The notes below the pieces were generated by a model. It was not told the DNA's origin. It saw only the letters and a list, made by a program, of their open reading frames with translations, and searched no databases. This document shows, in pieces, positions 21,053-32,376 of a stretch of DNA of 64,000 nucleotides. Each line of letters starts with the position of its first letter. Within the stretch, counting starts at the first letter, position 1. A program made the translations under genes and the position numbers. The stretch spans positions 1 to 64,000 of the forward strand of contig BQMF02000766.1 in the NCBI GenBank assembly GCA_027922465.2. Reading direction: 5' to 3'. This DNA is from Turritopsis dohrnii (Eukaryota; Cnidaria; Hydrozoa; Anthoathecata; Oceaniidae).

Positions 21053-21413
21053 AACTTGTATTAGTATAAAGAAACTATGTAAAGTTACTTTTAAAAAGTA
21101 AAAAAATGTTTTAAAAAGTTATCTCTTCTTAAATTTACGATATTATGTATTGTTTACCTGTGTCTTTTTGAGTGTATATTGGCAGGCTTTGGAATATGAA
21201 AAATTTTTTTTGATCCCTAGTCAACGTGTATTTAATGTTTTTATGAGAACTTACGAAAAATTTACGAAAGAAATCTCCAGCTAATGAATGGTTTTGTTCA
21301 AAACGTAACAAATGTTCATTTTATTTTCAAATTTAAAATGTAATTCAATCTTCTCATTATGAGGTGCGTGATCACGCTAGCGCTCGATATAACTTTCCTA
21401 GAGTAAATTAAGA

Positions 21414-21808
21414 AATACTTTTTATCGCGTACGTAGATGCTCTAAAAACACTCTCCACTTATTATATTAGTTTTCGTGGTCAATTGGCAACGAAGGATAA
21501 CTTAGGTATATTAAGTATATTAAAAAGCATCTTAGTTTCCAGCTCCCAGTTTTTTAAAAGTAACAAAGTAACAAAGATCAAGTATATAAACTTTCTAACT
21601 TTTTAAGAGCGGTTATTAAGAGTGGCTGATAACCGGTGGATGTTCTGTGGATGCTTAAGTTAAGTTGCTTAATAACCGTACTCAATAACCGGCTCTGTGG
21701 CCTCTTAATAAGTTACAAAATTTTTGGGGACAGTACGTTGAAAATAACCTTTTTCGACAAAAAATTAAGAAATACTTTTTATCGCGTACGTAGATGCTCT
21801 AAAAACAC
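21414..21808 (+). repeat. 45-base direct repeat bounding the segment that splits Ginger
   Basis: A 45-base string beginning ATTAAGAAATACTTTTTATC occurs at about 21416 and again at 21765, ending GATGCTCTAAAAACAC both times. The second copy abuts the Ginger N-terminal half. A degenerate relative (ATCGCGCACGTAGAT) lies near 32723. Confidence 0.75.
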
Positions 21809-22370
21809 GAAGTCTCGAAACTCTGTGAGATCTTTCAACCTTTCCTTGAGCCTTGGGATTGTATGGCCGGCATCTGATCATCTTAATTTTCTTCCTCTGG
21901 CAGTACACTTTGACATTTTTCTTAAATTCTCCGCCGTTGTCACTTTGTAACCTAATTGGTTGTCCATGGATATAGTAGATCTTGTTCAACTCTCTTAACA
22001 CATGAGAAGAAAGCTTTCTTTCTAATGGAGCAAGCCAATGGAATCTTCAAAAAATATCAAGCAAAGAAAAAATGTACCGGTACGTTCTACCCTTATATTG
22101 GATCTTCATTTTCCGCATGTCTACTAAATCAATTTGATGCTGTTTATGGATGTTTTTGACACGAACTGGCTTAGGTTTTGCTTTATTGGTAAATTTTATG
22201 GAATACTGTCAGTATCTGATATCATTCATTGTCACTCGTAGAATTTCTTTATTACTTAAACCCGCATAGCCATCCGCAGCTCTTGCTCTTAACTTTTTGT
22301 ATCCGCCAGACTGGCTTTTAATAAAGGTTTTGGCTACAATGGCTTTGGTTTTGGTCTTCTTAACAACCTA
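21809..22370 (-). pseudogene. Ginger-type integrase, N-terminal and catalytic half
   Basis: The minus strand reads a retroviral-type integrase core. The first Asp is in HQIDLVDM (near 22130), the second in RLQSDNGGEF (near 21930) and the Glu in GKVERSHR (near 21845). A Lys/Arg-rich N-terminal region includes SGGYKKLRARAADGY (near 22290). At least two in-frame stops (near 22050 and 22213) show decay. Coding similarity ends at VERSHRVSRLR, which is where the fragment at 14327-15224 begins, so the two are probably one split gene. Confidence 0.7.
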
Positions 22371-22601
22371 TTAAAATTATTATAATAACAATTAATGGCG
22401 TATTGTAGGTTTTTCTTTGTCTGCCCGGTATACTAATTGCTTCTTGGCGTTTCTTGTTTATTGGGTACATTGACATTCACGTCAGTAGGTTTAAAATCAA
22501 AAATTAGGATACTTAACATCCTTAAAAAGCATGTCAGCGATTGGTCAATTTCGGAATCATAACATGTCGCAATTATCCGAATTGAAAAATATGTTGTAGT
22601 A

Positions 22602-22690
22602 CAGTAGAATCTCTGTAATTCGAAACATTTTTTTGGTCCCTTGCCAGTTCGAATTACAGAGAGTCTTCTGTATTCATTCTTCTGTCGATG
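22602..22690. repeat. Tigger/pogo-like terminal repeat remnant
   Basis: A TA at 22600 is followed by CAGTAGAATCTCTGTAATTC, the classic Tigger/pogo end signature. A complementary TTCGAATTACAGAGAG follows 40 bases later. It is a short foldback remnant. Confidence 0.5.
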
Positions 22691-22915
22691 TTGTTCCCAG
22701 CCTCCATCTTATTGAGGTTGAATTGATTATTCAAATTACAGACGACTTCTTTTACGACAATTAGAATTTTATTTCTATAAAATTTCCATACAATTTAATA
22801 TTGGATAATCGAGCCCATTCCCTTACATAATGGCACCCCGAGCTACGCTCGATCTCTTTTTCGACTTGTTCCCGCAAGAAGAAGTTCAAGAAGTTACCGA
22901 TAATCTGAAATTATC

Positions 22916-25900
22916 TTGCTAATCATGGCTGATACGCCTGAAGATACAACTGCTGCAGGTAGTGAAACCTTAGAAGCAGCAAATAAACAAGTTTATAGTG
23001 CCGATGAGCATGTTATAGGGGAGAAACGTCCCCGGGATGAAAGTGACGATGACGAAAATCAAGAATCAGTAGTAATGAACTTTAAACGTCCTCGTTTTGA
23101 AGTTTTTGGCGAAGACCAAATTAATGATTCCGAATTACCGCTGGAGATGGCGGATTATTGCAATAAGTATATGGGGAAGTTTATCCCTGAAAAGGACGTG
23201 AAAGAGTCTGTTTTGAAGGACAACCCAGTACCAATGAATTTATTAAAACCAAGAAAGTTGGATGATTTTTTCCATGATTCAATGGAGCAGAAACATCGAA
23301 AACCAGAACTTTTAATTGATGAGAGTTTACAAAAAATTGAGCAAAAAATAACTAACATTTATGGACCTCTGTGTCGAGCATGGTACGCTCTTGAAGCAAC
23401 TTTAAATAGACCGGAGGATAACATTTCTTTAGAACAACTGTCTAATTCTATTCAACAGACGGTGCTGATGGTAAGACAGGCGGTAAACTCCGTCACATAT
23501 CATAGACGTCTTAATGTTTTATCTACTATCCAAGACAAAAAGAAAGCTAAAACCACGTTGAGGGAGCAAAGTAACCTCTTCGAGGATGTAAAAGAATCGA
23601 AATTGTTTGGTGCTAATTTCCAACAAAACGTTGTCGACCTCGCAAAAGTTAAGAAGAAATCAAAGGAAGTGCTCGATCATATGGATAATAGGAAGCAACA
23701 ACAATCCAGATCAAGTGGAAATCGTGGAGGCTACAACAGGCAGCCCTTTCGAAGGGGCCCTCCATCCAGTCAGGGAAGGAATGGAGGGCAATCAAGACCA
23801 CCATATAACAACAGAAACAATTTCCCAAGGATTGGGGGTAAGAATAAATACTTTACCAGTCAGAAGGAAGGATTCCTTGGTCAACAATGCCTCGATGAGG
23901 GTGAACCGACTCTGCAATTTCTCAGTAAAGAGAGACAAAAATTTCCCAAACTTCAGGGCAGAAAAACTTCAAAATTTGAATGTAAACAAAAATTCCCCAG
24001 AGTTGATAATGCCCCAAAACCTTCAGCATGTGCATCCACTGGTCAGAAACCTGTTTCAACACTGCAAGATAGGGGATTACCCGATAGCAGGAAGGTTGAA
24101 ATATTTCAGAATAAATTGGGAAGTTCTTACAAACAACCAGAAAATATTAGACATTGTGACCGGGCTACAAATTCCCTTAATGGAGAAACCAAAACAAATG
24201 AAACCACCACATCCTGCCAAAATGCAGAAGTCGGAGGAATCGCTTGTACAAGAGGAAATCGAGGCAATGTTGAGGAAGGGAGCCATCCGGAAGGCCTCTC
24301 CAGTTGTAGGGGAATTCCTCAGCAACGTTTTTCTAGTGAAAAAGAAAGATGGCGAAACCGACCGGTTATAAATTTGAAAAATCTAAATACATTCATACCC
24401 TTCCATCATTTCAAGATTGAGGGTATGCATTTGATAAAGGAAATGTTGCAGGAAGGGGATTTCCTCTGCAAAATCGATGTGAAGGATGCGTATTTTTGTG
24501 TTCCTCTCCATCCCAGGTCTCAAAAATATGTAAGGTTTCGTTGGCAGGGCAATCTGTACAAGTTTCTATGCCTTTGCTTTGGTCTGGGACCAGCTCCTCG
24601 AATATTTACGAAGCTGTTAAAAATCCCAATTGCTATACTCAGAAGGATAAATATCCGAATAATAATTTATTTGGACGACATGTTGCTAATGAGTCAAGCA
24701 ATGGAGGAAATCTTAATGGCAAGGGACACATTCATTTTCTTATTACAACACCTGGGGTTTATGATAAACATTCCCAAGTCAGTCATGGAACCGAGAAAGG
24801 AAATCGAGTTCCTGGGTATGATAATCAACTCCATAGACATGACAGTCACTCTCCCACAGGAAAAGCTTTTGAAAATACAGAATCGTTGTCAAACAGTGTT
24901 AAAGAACCCCACAATGACCATTTGGGAGTTGAGCAGTCTAATAGGAAAATTAACAGCAACCTCCTTTACAGTGGTAGCTGCGAATTTACAAATACGGTTT
25001 TTACAGCAAACTCTAAATGCGGTTTTACAAATAGAGGGAAATTACAAGGCCCGGGTTACATTAAAGGAAAAAGCCCTCCAGGAATTGCGATGGTGGGTAA
25101 ACAATTTGGAACTGAATCAAGGCAGATCTCTTTTAAAACCCCAGAATCAAGTAATACTGGAATCAGATGCTTCAAAACAAGGGTGGGGAGCATTCTGCAG
25201 AGGAGTTTCAATAGGAGGTCAGTGTTGCAGGGAGGAATCGCAATACCACATCAATATTTTGGAATTAAAAGCAATTTATCTGGCAACTCTAACTTACACA
25301 AAAATGTGGAAATTGCAGCATATACACTTTCGGACAGACAACATGACCGCCCTTTCGTATCTAGTGAAAATGGGGGGAACCAAATGTGCAGTAATGATAC
25401 AGTTAGCAAAAGATCTATGGTCACACTTTCTATCTCAGAACATCACATCAACAGCAGAACACCTTCCGGGGGAATTAAATGTGAGAGCAGACTGGCAGTC
25501 GAGAAATTTTCAGGACTCCAGCGAATGGGGACTTGCACCTCAGATGTTCTCCACAGTCTGCCAAAGATGGGGAAAACCAGATATAGACCTGTTTGCTTCA
25601 CGCCTGTTTCATCAGATACCCCAGTACATGTCATGGAAACCAGACCCTCTTGCTTTAGCAGTGGATGCACTTCAGCAGGATTGGAAAAGCTTCTACCCAT
25701 ATGCATTTCCACCGTTTTCAGTGATAGGCAGAGTGTTAATGAAAGTGAGACAAGATCAAGTTGTTATGATTTTGATCACACCTCTGTGGCTAACACAACC
25801 ATGGTATGGGCAGCTTCTACAAATGGTAATGGCAGACCCTCTACTCTTGCCCCACAGGCTAGATCTTCTCAAAAATGCAATGGGGGAAGCACACCCTTTG

Positions 25901-25954
25901 TTGAGGAACAATACTCTTCAGTTAGTGGCCTGGAAAATTTCAGGAAAATTTTAG
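22916..25954 (+). pseudogene. DIRS gag and reverse transcriptase/RNase H
   Basis: From the ATG at 22916 the first ~300 residues are gag-like: acidic start, helical centre and a Gln/Arg/Gly-rich RNA-binding stretch (near 23700-23830). The reverse transcriptase N-terminal region is readable in an overlapping frame (about 23850-24352, e.g. EIEAMLRKGAIRKASPV). It then passes into the first frame through a probable one-base deletion near 24352. After that come RPVINLKNLN, CKIDVKDAYF (motif A, near 24470), IIYLDDML (catalytic YLDD, near 24665) and RNase H (ESDASKQGWGAF, near 25155). The stop is at 25952-25954. Gag/pol overlap is usual for DIRS; the deletion is inferred from frame switching. Confidence 0.8.
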
Positions 25955-26913
25955 CTAGTGAGAAAATATCAAAACAGGCTGCAGAGCTTATCACAAATTT
26001 CAGAGCAAAAGGCACAAATCTTAATTACCAGTCGGCCTGGAAGAAATGGAGTCGCTGGTGTAACCAACAACAAATTAATCCCTTTAAGTGTTCTCTGAGT
26101 TCCGTACTAAATTTCTTAGCATTTTTGTTTGAAGAAGGTTTGGAGTATAGTACCATTAACACTCACAGGTCAGCCATTTCAGCCTATCATGAGCCAATTG
26201 ATGGTTTTGCAGTTGGAAAACATCCTCAGGTTTGCGCACTTACCTCAGGTGTTTTCAAAACAAGACCTTCACGTCCTAGGTTTATGTTCATATGGGATGT
26301 TGAGCAGGTTCTGAATTACTTAAATTCTTTACCTCCATTTTCAGATCTCACAGGTATTACTTTAGTATCTAAATTGTCCATGCTTTTAGCTTTATGTTCA
26401 GCTTCTAGGGGATGCGAACTACAGTACTTGGACACCCGGTACATGGTGTTCACAGGTTCATCTTACATTTTCAAAATTGCCGAAGTTACCAAAGTACGAA
26501 AGAAAGGGGAATGTCCACCAACGTTTGAATATTATGAGTTTCCAGATAATCGAAACTTTTGTGTGGTTTCACTGTTGACATATTACCTCGAGTTATCCAA
26601 GGCATGGAGAAGGGATAGAAAAACTCAGCTTCTTTTAAGTCCTATAAAGCCTCATAAGGAGGTTGTTACTTCAACAATTGCTAGATGGATAAAAAATGTC
26701 TTAAAACTTGCAAAAATAGACACTAGTAAATTCACGGCTCATTCGTGTCGTTCCGCCTCCACATCAAAGGCTAAGGTCATGGGGTTATCTGTTCAGGAAA
26801 TTCTTGACAGAGGCAATTGGTCGGGTGAGTCTACCTGGCAAAAACATTATCACAAACCAATAGAAAATAAGACTCAAATTTATCAGGATAAGGTTTTAAA
26901 AAAGCCGCTTTGA
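24496..26913 (+). CDS. DIRS tyrosine recombinase (overlapping frame)
   Basis: This open frame overlaps RT and continues 959 bases past its stop. Only the C-terminal ~330 residues (from about 25900) look like real recombinase. The catalytic set of tyrosine recombinases is readable: Arg in SASRGCEL (near 26400), His-x-x-Arg in TAHSCRSAS (near 26740), Trp/His in RGNWSGEST (near 26812) and the nucleophilic Tyr in KHYHKP (near 26843). The enzyme would integrate a circular DIRS intermediate without target duplication. The stop at 26911-26913 lies 3 bases before the right terminal repeat. The N-terminal part is probably non-coding overlap with RT. Confidence 0.8.
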   Translation: MCSSPSQVSKICKVSLAGQSVQVSMPLLWSGTSSSNIYEAVKNPNCYTQKDKYPNNNLFGRHVANESSNGGNLNGKGHIHFLITTPGVYDKHSQVSHGTEKGNRVPGYDNQLHRHDSHSPTGKAFENTESLSNSVKEPHNDHLGVEQSNRKINSNLLYSGSCEFTNTVFTANSKCGFTNRGKLQGPGYIKGKSPPGIAMVGKQFGTESRQISFKTPESSNTGIRCFKTRVGSILQRSFNRRSVLQGGIAIPHQYFGIKSNLSGNSNLHKNVEIAAYTLSDRQHDRPFVSSENGGNQMCSNDTVSKRSMVTLSISEHHINSRTPSGGIKCESRLAVEKFSGLQRMGTCTSDVLHSLPKMGKTRYRPVCFTPVSSDTPVHVMETRPSCFSSGCTSAGLEKLLPICISTVFSDRQSVNESETRSSCYDFDHTSVANTTMVWAASTNGNGRPSTLAPQARSSQKCNGGSTPFVEEQYSSVSGLENFRKILASEKISKQAAELITNFRAKGTNLNYQSAWKKWSRWCNQQQINPFKCSLSSVLNFLAFLFEEGLEYSTINTHRSAISAYHEPIDGFAVGKHPQVCALTSGVFKTRPSRPRFMFIWDVEQVLNYLNSLPPFSDLTGITLVSKLSMLLALCSASRGCELQYLDTRYMVFTGSSYIFKIAEVTKVRKKGECPPTFEYYEFPDNRNFCVVSLLTYYLELSKAWRRDRKTQLLLSPIKPHKEVVTSTIARWIKNVLKLAKIDTSKFTAHSCRSASTSKAKVMGLSVQEILDRGNWSGESTWQKHYHKPIENKTQIYQDKVLKKPL

Positions 26914-27008
26914 ACAGAGATCGAGCGTAGCTCGGGGTGCCATTATGTAAGGGAATGGGCTCGATTGTCCAATATTAAATCATATGGAAATTTTATAGAA
27001 ATAAAATT

Positions 27009-27086
27009 CCCCAATTACATAAGGTGCGCAGCGCCGCATTGTAATTGAGATTTTATGATATAAAATTGAAATACGATTTAATATTG
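27009..27086 (+). repeat. DIRS complementary region, inverted copy at 30654-30731
   Basis: CCCCAATTACATAAGG...AATATTG here is matched base for base on the opposite strand at 30654-30731. The second copy is preceded by another terminal-repeat-like run (CGGGGTGCCATTATG at 30618). Together these suggest a second, mostly lost DIRS copy or a rearranged circular junction. Confidence 0.7.
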
Positions 27087-27289
27087 TCCCACCCTCCAGC
27101 CCAGTGCTCTTTCATGATGCACCCAGTCCTGTATATATTCCTGTATATATAATTTGTTTTTTTTTTAGGAAACCGTTATGGTAAAAATTGATTGCATGTG
27201 TACGACATTTGATTGGAAGACATCATTTTGTCATTCTGTTATGTTATTTTGTGGAAATACATTCTACTAGTTGATTTGAAATCCTATTG

Positions 27290-30200
27290 CAGGGGCGGAC
27301 GCAGGGTACGGCTCATACGGCTCAAGCCGTAGCAAAATTAAGTCAAGAGAATGATTACTAAAAATGATCTACTGTTGTGCTTCTTTGTCTGTTTGTCTAT
27401 TCTTGACGCCGTGTCGTAATCACTCGATAATGGCGTCGTTTGAAAATCAATCGAATAGGTTTTTTATGCATTAGCGCATTATTTGTTGGCGCCCCATTTG
27501 ACTCGCAAATTTTAGGTAAGCTATAACTGCAAACCCCACTGCTCTATTGTTCTTCTTTATGGCTCAAAAATCGGCTCCTTTTGATCAATGATGATAGGGG
27601 TTATAACTAACAGTTTTGAGCCGTATTGCAGCTCTTCGATACGGCTCAAAGTTACTGCTCAAGTCCCGATTTTACGGTAGTTGGACACCTATACCCCTAA
27701 TCCCAGCTTCATGGTACTTCTTTCGGTTTTCCATTTGTTTTGAAAGTGCGGCTGTCGTGCCAAATGTACGCAAGACGATAATACGTATCAGAACAAATCC
27801 TTAGGCTTTAAATCTTTCGGTTGTCGGTAGAGTAAGCAAATACGGCTCAAAACTCACACACATGCATCATCTTATGAACCTCTTTCTCAATTTGTCTGGA
27901 TCGCACATGATGCATAGGGAAAAAGTTTTTGAGGCGCTTAATCTCAACGATAACATGGCAACAGAATACTTAAATTTACCCATACTGATGAAGAAAGGTT
28001 TTTGTGTTTCAATGAGCACATGGATCTGGTAGATAAAGCCTTGAAAAAGTACTTTACAGCTGAGAGAAATACAGAACATACATAGTGTGGTAGGAGACAT
28101 CATGTTAGATGCACAGTCATTGCTTTAAAAGTAAGTTTATGTTTTTCTTTATATTTTACTTTGTAAACGTAAGTGTTAGTTTGTTTTTTTAATTATTATA
28201 CATTAATTCAAATTCATTTAATGACCGAAACAACACAACAACAAAAAAGCTTCTGAAAATTATGTGAGTGTGGATTCAATATTCACATGCATGGCTTTTT
28301 ATATTTGTAAGTTTGACGAAAAACAAAATTTTATAATTTCTATGTGGGGCTTCTTTTTATTTATTATTTTTTGCCTTGCTAAACTCCTGGGTGGGATTTT
28401 ACTCAAGTCGTTGGACTTGATTATTACCCAAACTTATTATGTTTTTTAAACATGGTACCTTTTGGCGGTGATCAAAAACTACAGAGTTTGCATGTATACA
28501 TTAACTTTATTTTGTGATATTTAATTTCATTAGATATATATGCAATTATTTTGAGATTTTTCACTGCTGATAATAAGCATTCGTATAACTATGTGTTGTT
28601 AGCTTTATTTGGAAAAAATTCAGTAGTGAGTTTATGAGGGTTAATGAGGAACAAGCAATGCAAATTTGTGAGGAACAAAATTGGTGTTCTGTCTTGTGTT
28701 TGTTGGACTTTCACCAGTCATTTATAAGTCATGCACCCATTATGCACCCACTTTGAGGATAAAATTGAAACCAAATTGAAACCAAATGCTAATGTGTGGC
28801 CTGTTAAGTGTAAGCTCGATGAATCTTATCTCACAATCCATATTTTGTTTTGTTTTGAGGGGACATTAATATCAAGCACTTTTCACATAATCACTATGTT
28901 CTGTTGGTTCCTGAGTTTCTTTATAAAAGAAAAGGAACCACAGGAACATCTAAGATTCAAAGAAAACCTTCAGCTTAGAAGGAATAGTTGCCCAAAATTG
29001 AAGAAATTTCTCATGATATATATATATATATTCTCAACATGCCAATTGAGTTTATCTTCTTCTACAGACAAAGCTAATGAAAGCCATGAAGAATTAGCAT
29101 TATTGGATGATGATGTTACAACCCATATTGACACGTCCTCTGCAGCTTCTCCCCAGGATATATATAAAATCATTTATTGACAATGTTTTTGAGCTCGAAA
29201 AAGACAAAACAGATGGATGGCCATTTCATTTGAAATGGCTAGATGCTTATTCTGTTGGTTTTGAAATTCCCCAACTACTCTTTCCTGGTGGGAAATCAGC
29301 TTTAGTCAAAGAAATGTTTCGTGTGTTGACAAGTTCCTTATGTTCTGGTAGTTTTATTCCATGCTTGTCATGATTGATAATTGAATGAAACAAATAGTAG
29401 AATTCAATGATAAGTTTGTGTCAAATTGTATAGATGTGATAATGGAATTATCTAGAAGAAGTACTACTTGCATTTCCAAGTGATCTGAATCAGTGTGGGA
29501 ATTTGATATCTAACCAGATTTTAGAAGAAAGATTTTAGAAGAAATAAAGACAAACAATTTTTTTCCCATAAATGATGATAAAGCCTGTTATGATTCTACT
29601 AAGAAGCCTTTGTCTTAAGAGAAGATTTTGTTTTGCAGAGTGTGGTCGATTGTCTACTGAAAACATACAAGTAGAATAGGAAGAATTATTTTATGTGGAC
29701 AGTTCTGTCTTGACTATTATATTCACTGTATAATCTATGAGAACATACTATTTTATTTATGTATTTAAAAAAATAAATAAATGGTGGGAGACTTCATACT
29801 AATTCTAATTCACCATAATATAAGATACATTTATTTTGAATTTGTTCACCTTTTGTCTTTTTTAGCACAAACATCAACAGATCGACCTAGATTTAATGAA
29901 GTGCTAGAGTAAGGAAAGGTGCCAAAGGATGTTGAGAAGAGTAAGAAGTCAAGGAGGAGTGCAGGACGAAAATCAACATAGAGGGTGGAAAATTATAGCT
30001 TGTATTAGCACCATGAATTTATAGGAAAACTGCATTCTTAGTTCAGTTTTGACAAAATTTATGGTGCCAATTTTCATTATAATTTTTTCAAATATACTGT
30101 TTTTTAGCCTCTTAGTTCAATTTTGTGTTCCATTTTGCTTGGGTGAAATAAATTTGCTTTTGAAAATGAGAATGCTAGTAAATTCTTCGAGCAACGAAAA

Positions 30201-30553
30201 GAATGTGTAATCGTGCAGTGTGTTTGGTATTTTAGACGTTTAATATAATGATGCAGTTAATATAATGCTGTAATTATTTTGTTATGTATATGCTGTGTTA
30301 ATCTAAAAAAAACTACTGTATTCAGCTTCTATTCTTCTATCCACCTTCGTTTAAAATGTTTAATGTAGGCTAATTTTGGTGTTGGGGGTTCAAAGTAGCT
30401 AACTGGAAATGAACGTTCATCTCCCGGGATAAATTTGTCCGTAAATCGGGTTATTCCGATCGGGTTATACCGAGAAAAATCGGGGAATCGGAATTCTTAT
30501 TGGAATCCACAAGGTTGAGCCGTACCTATAAAATAATGCTGCGTCCACCCCTG
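27290..30553. mobile_element. hAT-like DNA transposon remnant with 5-base target duplication
   Basis: The left end CAGGGGCGGACGCAG and the right end's complement CAGGGGTGGACGCAGC form terminal inverted repeats. Both sides are flanked by TATTG (27285-27289 and 30554-30558). The subterminal string TACGGCTCA is repeated several times in the first 600 bases and once near the right end (GAGCCGTACC). CAGGGG-type ends are typical of hAT elements. I found no convincing transposase. Open frames such as 28731-29177 have no recognised similarity. Two short direct repeats aside, the 3.3-kb interior is unassigned. Confidence 0.65.
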
Positions 30554-30616
30554 TATTGTTATTTATTCCGAACTTGGCCGATCTAATGTTCATAGATGTT
30601 TTGCACTCGCTTCTCT

Positions 30617-30731
30617 CGGGGTGCCATTATGTGCGGGAATGGGCTCGATTATCCAATATTAAATCGTATTTCAATTTTATATCATAAAATCTCAATTACA
30701 ATGCGGCGCTGCGCGCCTTATGTAATTGGGG
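30617..30731 (+). repeat. second DIRS terminal-repeat fragment
   Basis: CGGGGTGCCATTATGTGCGG starting at 30618 repeats the DIRS end sequence with two changes. It continues into the complement of 27009-27086. It marks the far side of the sequence into which the hAT-like element inserted. Confidence 0.75.
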
Positions 30732-31695
30732 AATTTTTTTCAATGGATGATTGGAAGTTTGTTTATAAGTATCAAAGGACCCAACCTTCTTTTTATCGAA
30801 TAATAATACTCTTCTACTCTCATCACTCGTAAATCTTCCTTTGGCCCTCCAGAATCTTATAACCGCTGACTTTTCGACCCTCGTGCGCACTTTTACCAGT
30901 TTGTGAAATTGACCATTTACCAAATGTAGAAGGATATCATACTTCTCATCACCGATTGGATGTAAGTAACAGTTCACATCAAGCAAATTAAAACAAAGAA
31001 AATGAACGCGAAATAAAATTTTGTTTTCTTTTTCTCATCATTTATCCTTCAAAAACACTTTTTGATGGCGAAAGTATGCATTCTAAACATTTAACAATGT
31101 AACTGGAAATTCGAACGTTTGAATAATGCAATTTCTTTGCAATCATTCGAACGTTATAATAAATTGTGATAACATTATGACAATAGTTAGTCAAAAGATC
31201 TTAAAAAACAATAGAGATTTCTGTATCCGAAGCAAGCTAATATCAAACATTGGCATTTAGTAAAATAATAAAATCACATATTGGGGTAAAATGTGTGTTG
31301 TCAAAAAAAGGCTTAACCCTAATCCTAACCCTAATGAAAGACTAATGCCTTTATTTAATTGTTTTTCGATAACATTTTTCGGTTAACTGATATTTAAAGT
31401 GAATAACGTTTGAATCCACGTGGACTTGACCCTTTCATTCTCAATTTGAAAATACCTCTTGTCATGACATCATCAATGCTTTTTAGCCACTCTGTATGAT
31501 CTTATTTCATATAGATACCATGCCAGAGGGTTCATGTACTGATTTCAGTTAAATGATTTATTCCCGAGATATGAAGCCTGACATCCCCGTACCGAAATTG
31601 CCCCAAATATTGACGTCATCGAAATGGAGCAGACATAAGACATGCAGACATGGAGAAATGGAGCAGACACAAGACATAAGTCCAATTTTGAGTTT
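30732..31695. other. unassigned interval
   Basis: AT-rich with no coding signal. A short stretch at 31313-31335 reads as three degenerate CCCTAA units; it is too short to call telomeric. Confidence 0.3.
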
Positions 31696-31909
31696 ATTAC
31701 AAATTAGGGCAACCATGTATTACTAATTGGGGCAGCTTTTTTATTACAAATTAGGGCAAATCGGTATTACAAATTGGGGCAGCTATTTTATTACAAATTG
31801 GGGCAAAGTTTATTTCAAATTGGGGTAGGTATTACAAATTGAGGCGAAGTTTATTACAAATTGGGGCAGGTATTACAAATTGGGGCAAATTATTACAAAT
31901 TGGGGCACA
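31696..31909 (+). repeat. degenerate minisatellite of ATTACAAATTGGGGCA
   Basis: About ten copies of a 16-base core ATTACAAATTGGGGCA with spacers of 2-12 bases. Spacer length is irregular and copies drift toward one end, so this is a decaying satellite, not a regulated array. Confidence 0.8.
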
Positions 31910-32120
31910 ACAAGGTTATATTAATTTAAAGATGTATACTCAAAATGTTGTCTTTCCACAAGTGTTGCTGTGAATGTTCGATTGTTGTGGCCTATTCGGA
32001 TATATAATAAAATGGCGTAAATAAACCTACAGTGGTCGCCACAGTTTATGTTTTTTGATTTCTTCTTCTGTACGTCAGCCAGTGTTTGATGTTGTGGCTT
32101 ATTATAAGTATAGTTTAAAT

Positions 32121-32376
32121 GTGACGATTTAAGGGAAAAGGATAACAATCGCTTTTGAGATTCTTCAAAAATCGATTTTGAGATTAAATAATCGATTCTA
32201 GGAAATCGATTATGGGATTTCCAATCGAATGTTTAAGATTTCAAAGAATCTCAAAATCGATTCTTTGGAATCTCAAAATCGATTCTAGAATCTCAAAATC
32301 GATTTTTTTGAATCTCAAAATCGATTTTCTTGAATCTCAAAATCGATTTTTGAAGAATCTCAAAATTGATTTGTGA
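32121..32376 (+). repeat. ATCGATTTTGAGATT array A, foldback unit
   Basis: Starts GTGACGATTTAAGGGAAAAG and continues with about ten copies of the 18-base unit AATCTCAAAATCGATTTT in both orientations, ending TTTGTGACG. Start and end suggest a terminal-repeat element of about 250 bases. An inverted copy lies at 36973-37199. Confidence 0.75.

Larger units (their letters stand above)
22765..27008 (+). mobile_element. DIRS-type tyrosine-recombinase retroelement
   Basis: Two 92-base inverted terminal repeats (22765-22856 and 26917-27008) bracket overlapping gag, RT/RNase H and tyrosine recombinase frames. The tips read GAGCCCATTCCCTTACATAA and complement. No LTRs or integrase. Sequence beyond the right repeat (27009-27086) has an inverted counterpart at 30654-30731, as expected for DIRS terminal/internal complementary regions, but here separated by a later insertion. 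One frameshift in the polymerase is the only clear lesion, so this is a young copy. Confidence 0.9.

Noticed and set aside
28731..29373. Possible transposase in the hAT-like element
   Set aside because: No recognisable hAT motif (zinc BED finger or C-terminal dimerisation region) in these frames; kept as unassigned.
31313..31335. Telomere-like CCCTAA units
   Set aside because: Only about three degenerate units; too short for an interstitial telomere.
31696..31909. CRISPR-like repeat array
   Set aside because: Spacers vary from 2 to 12 bases and repeats are degenerate; eukaryotic context; no cas genes.
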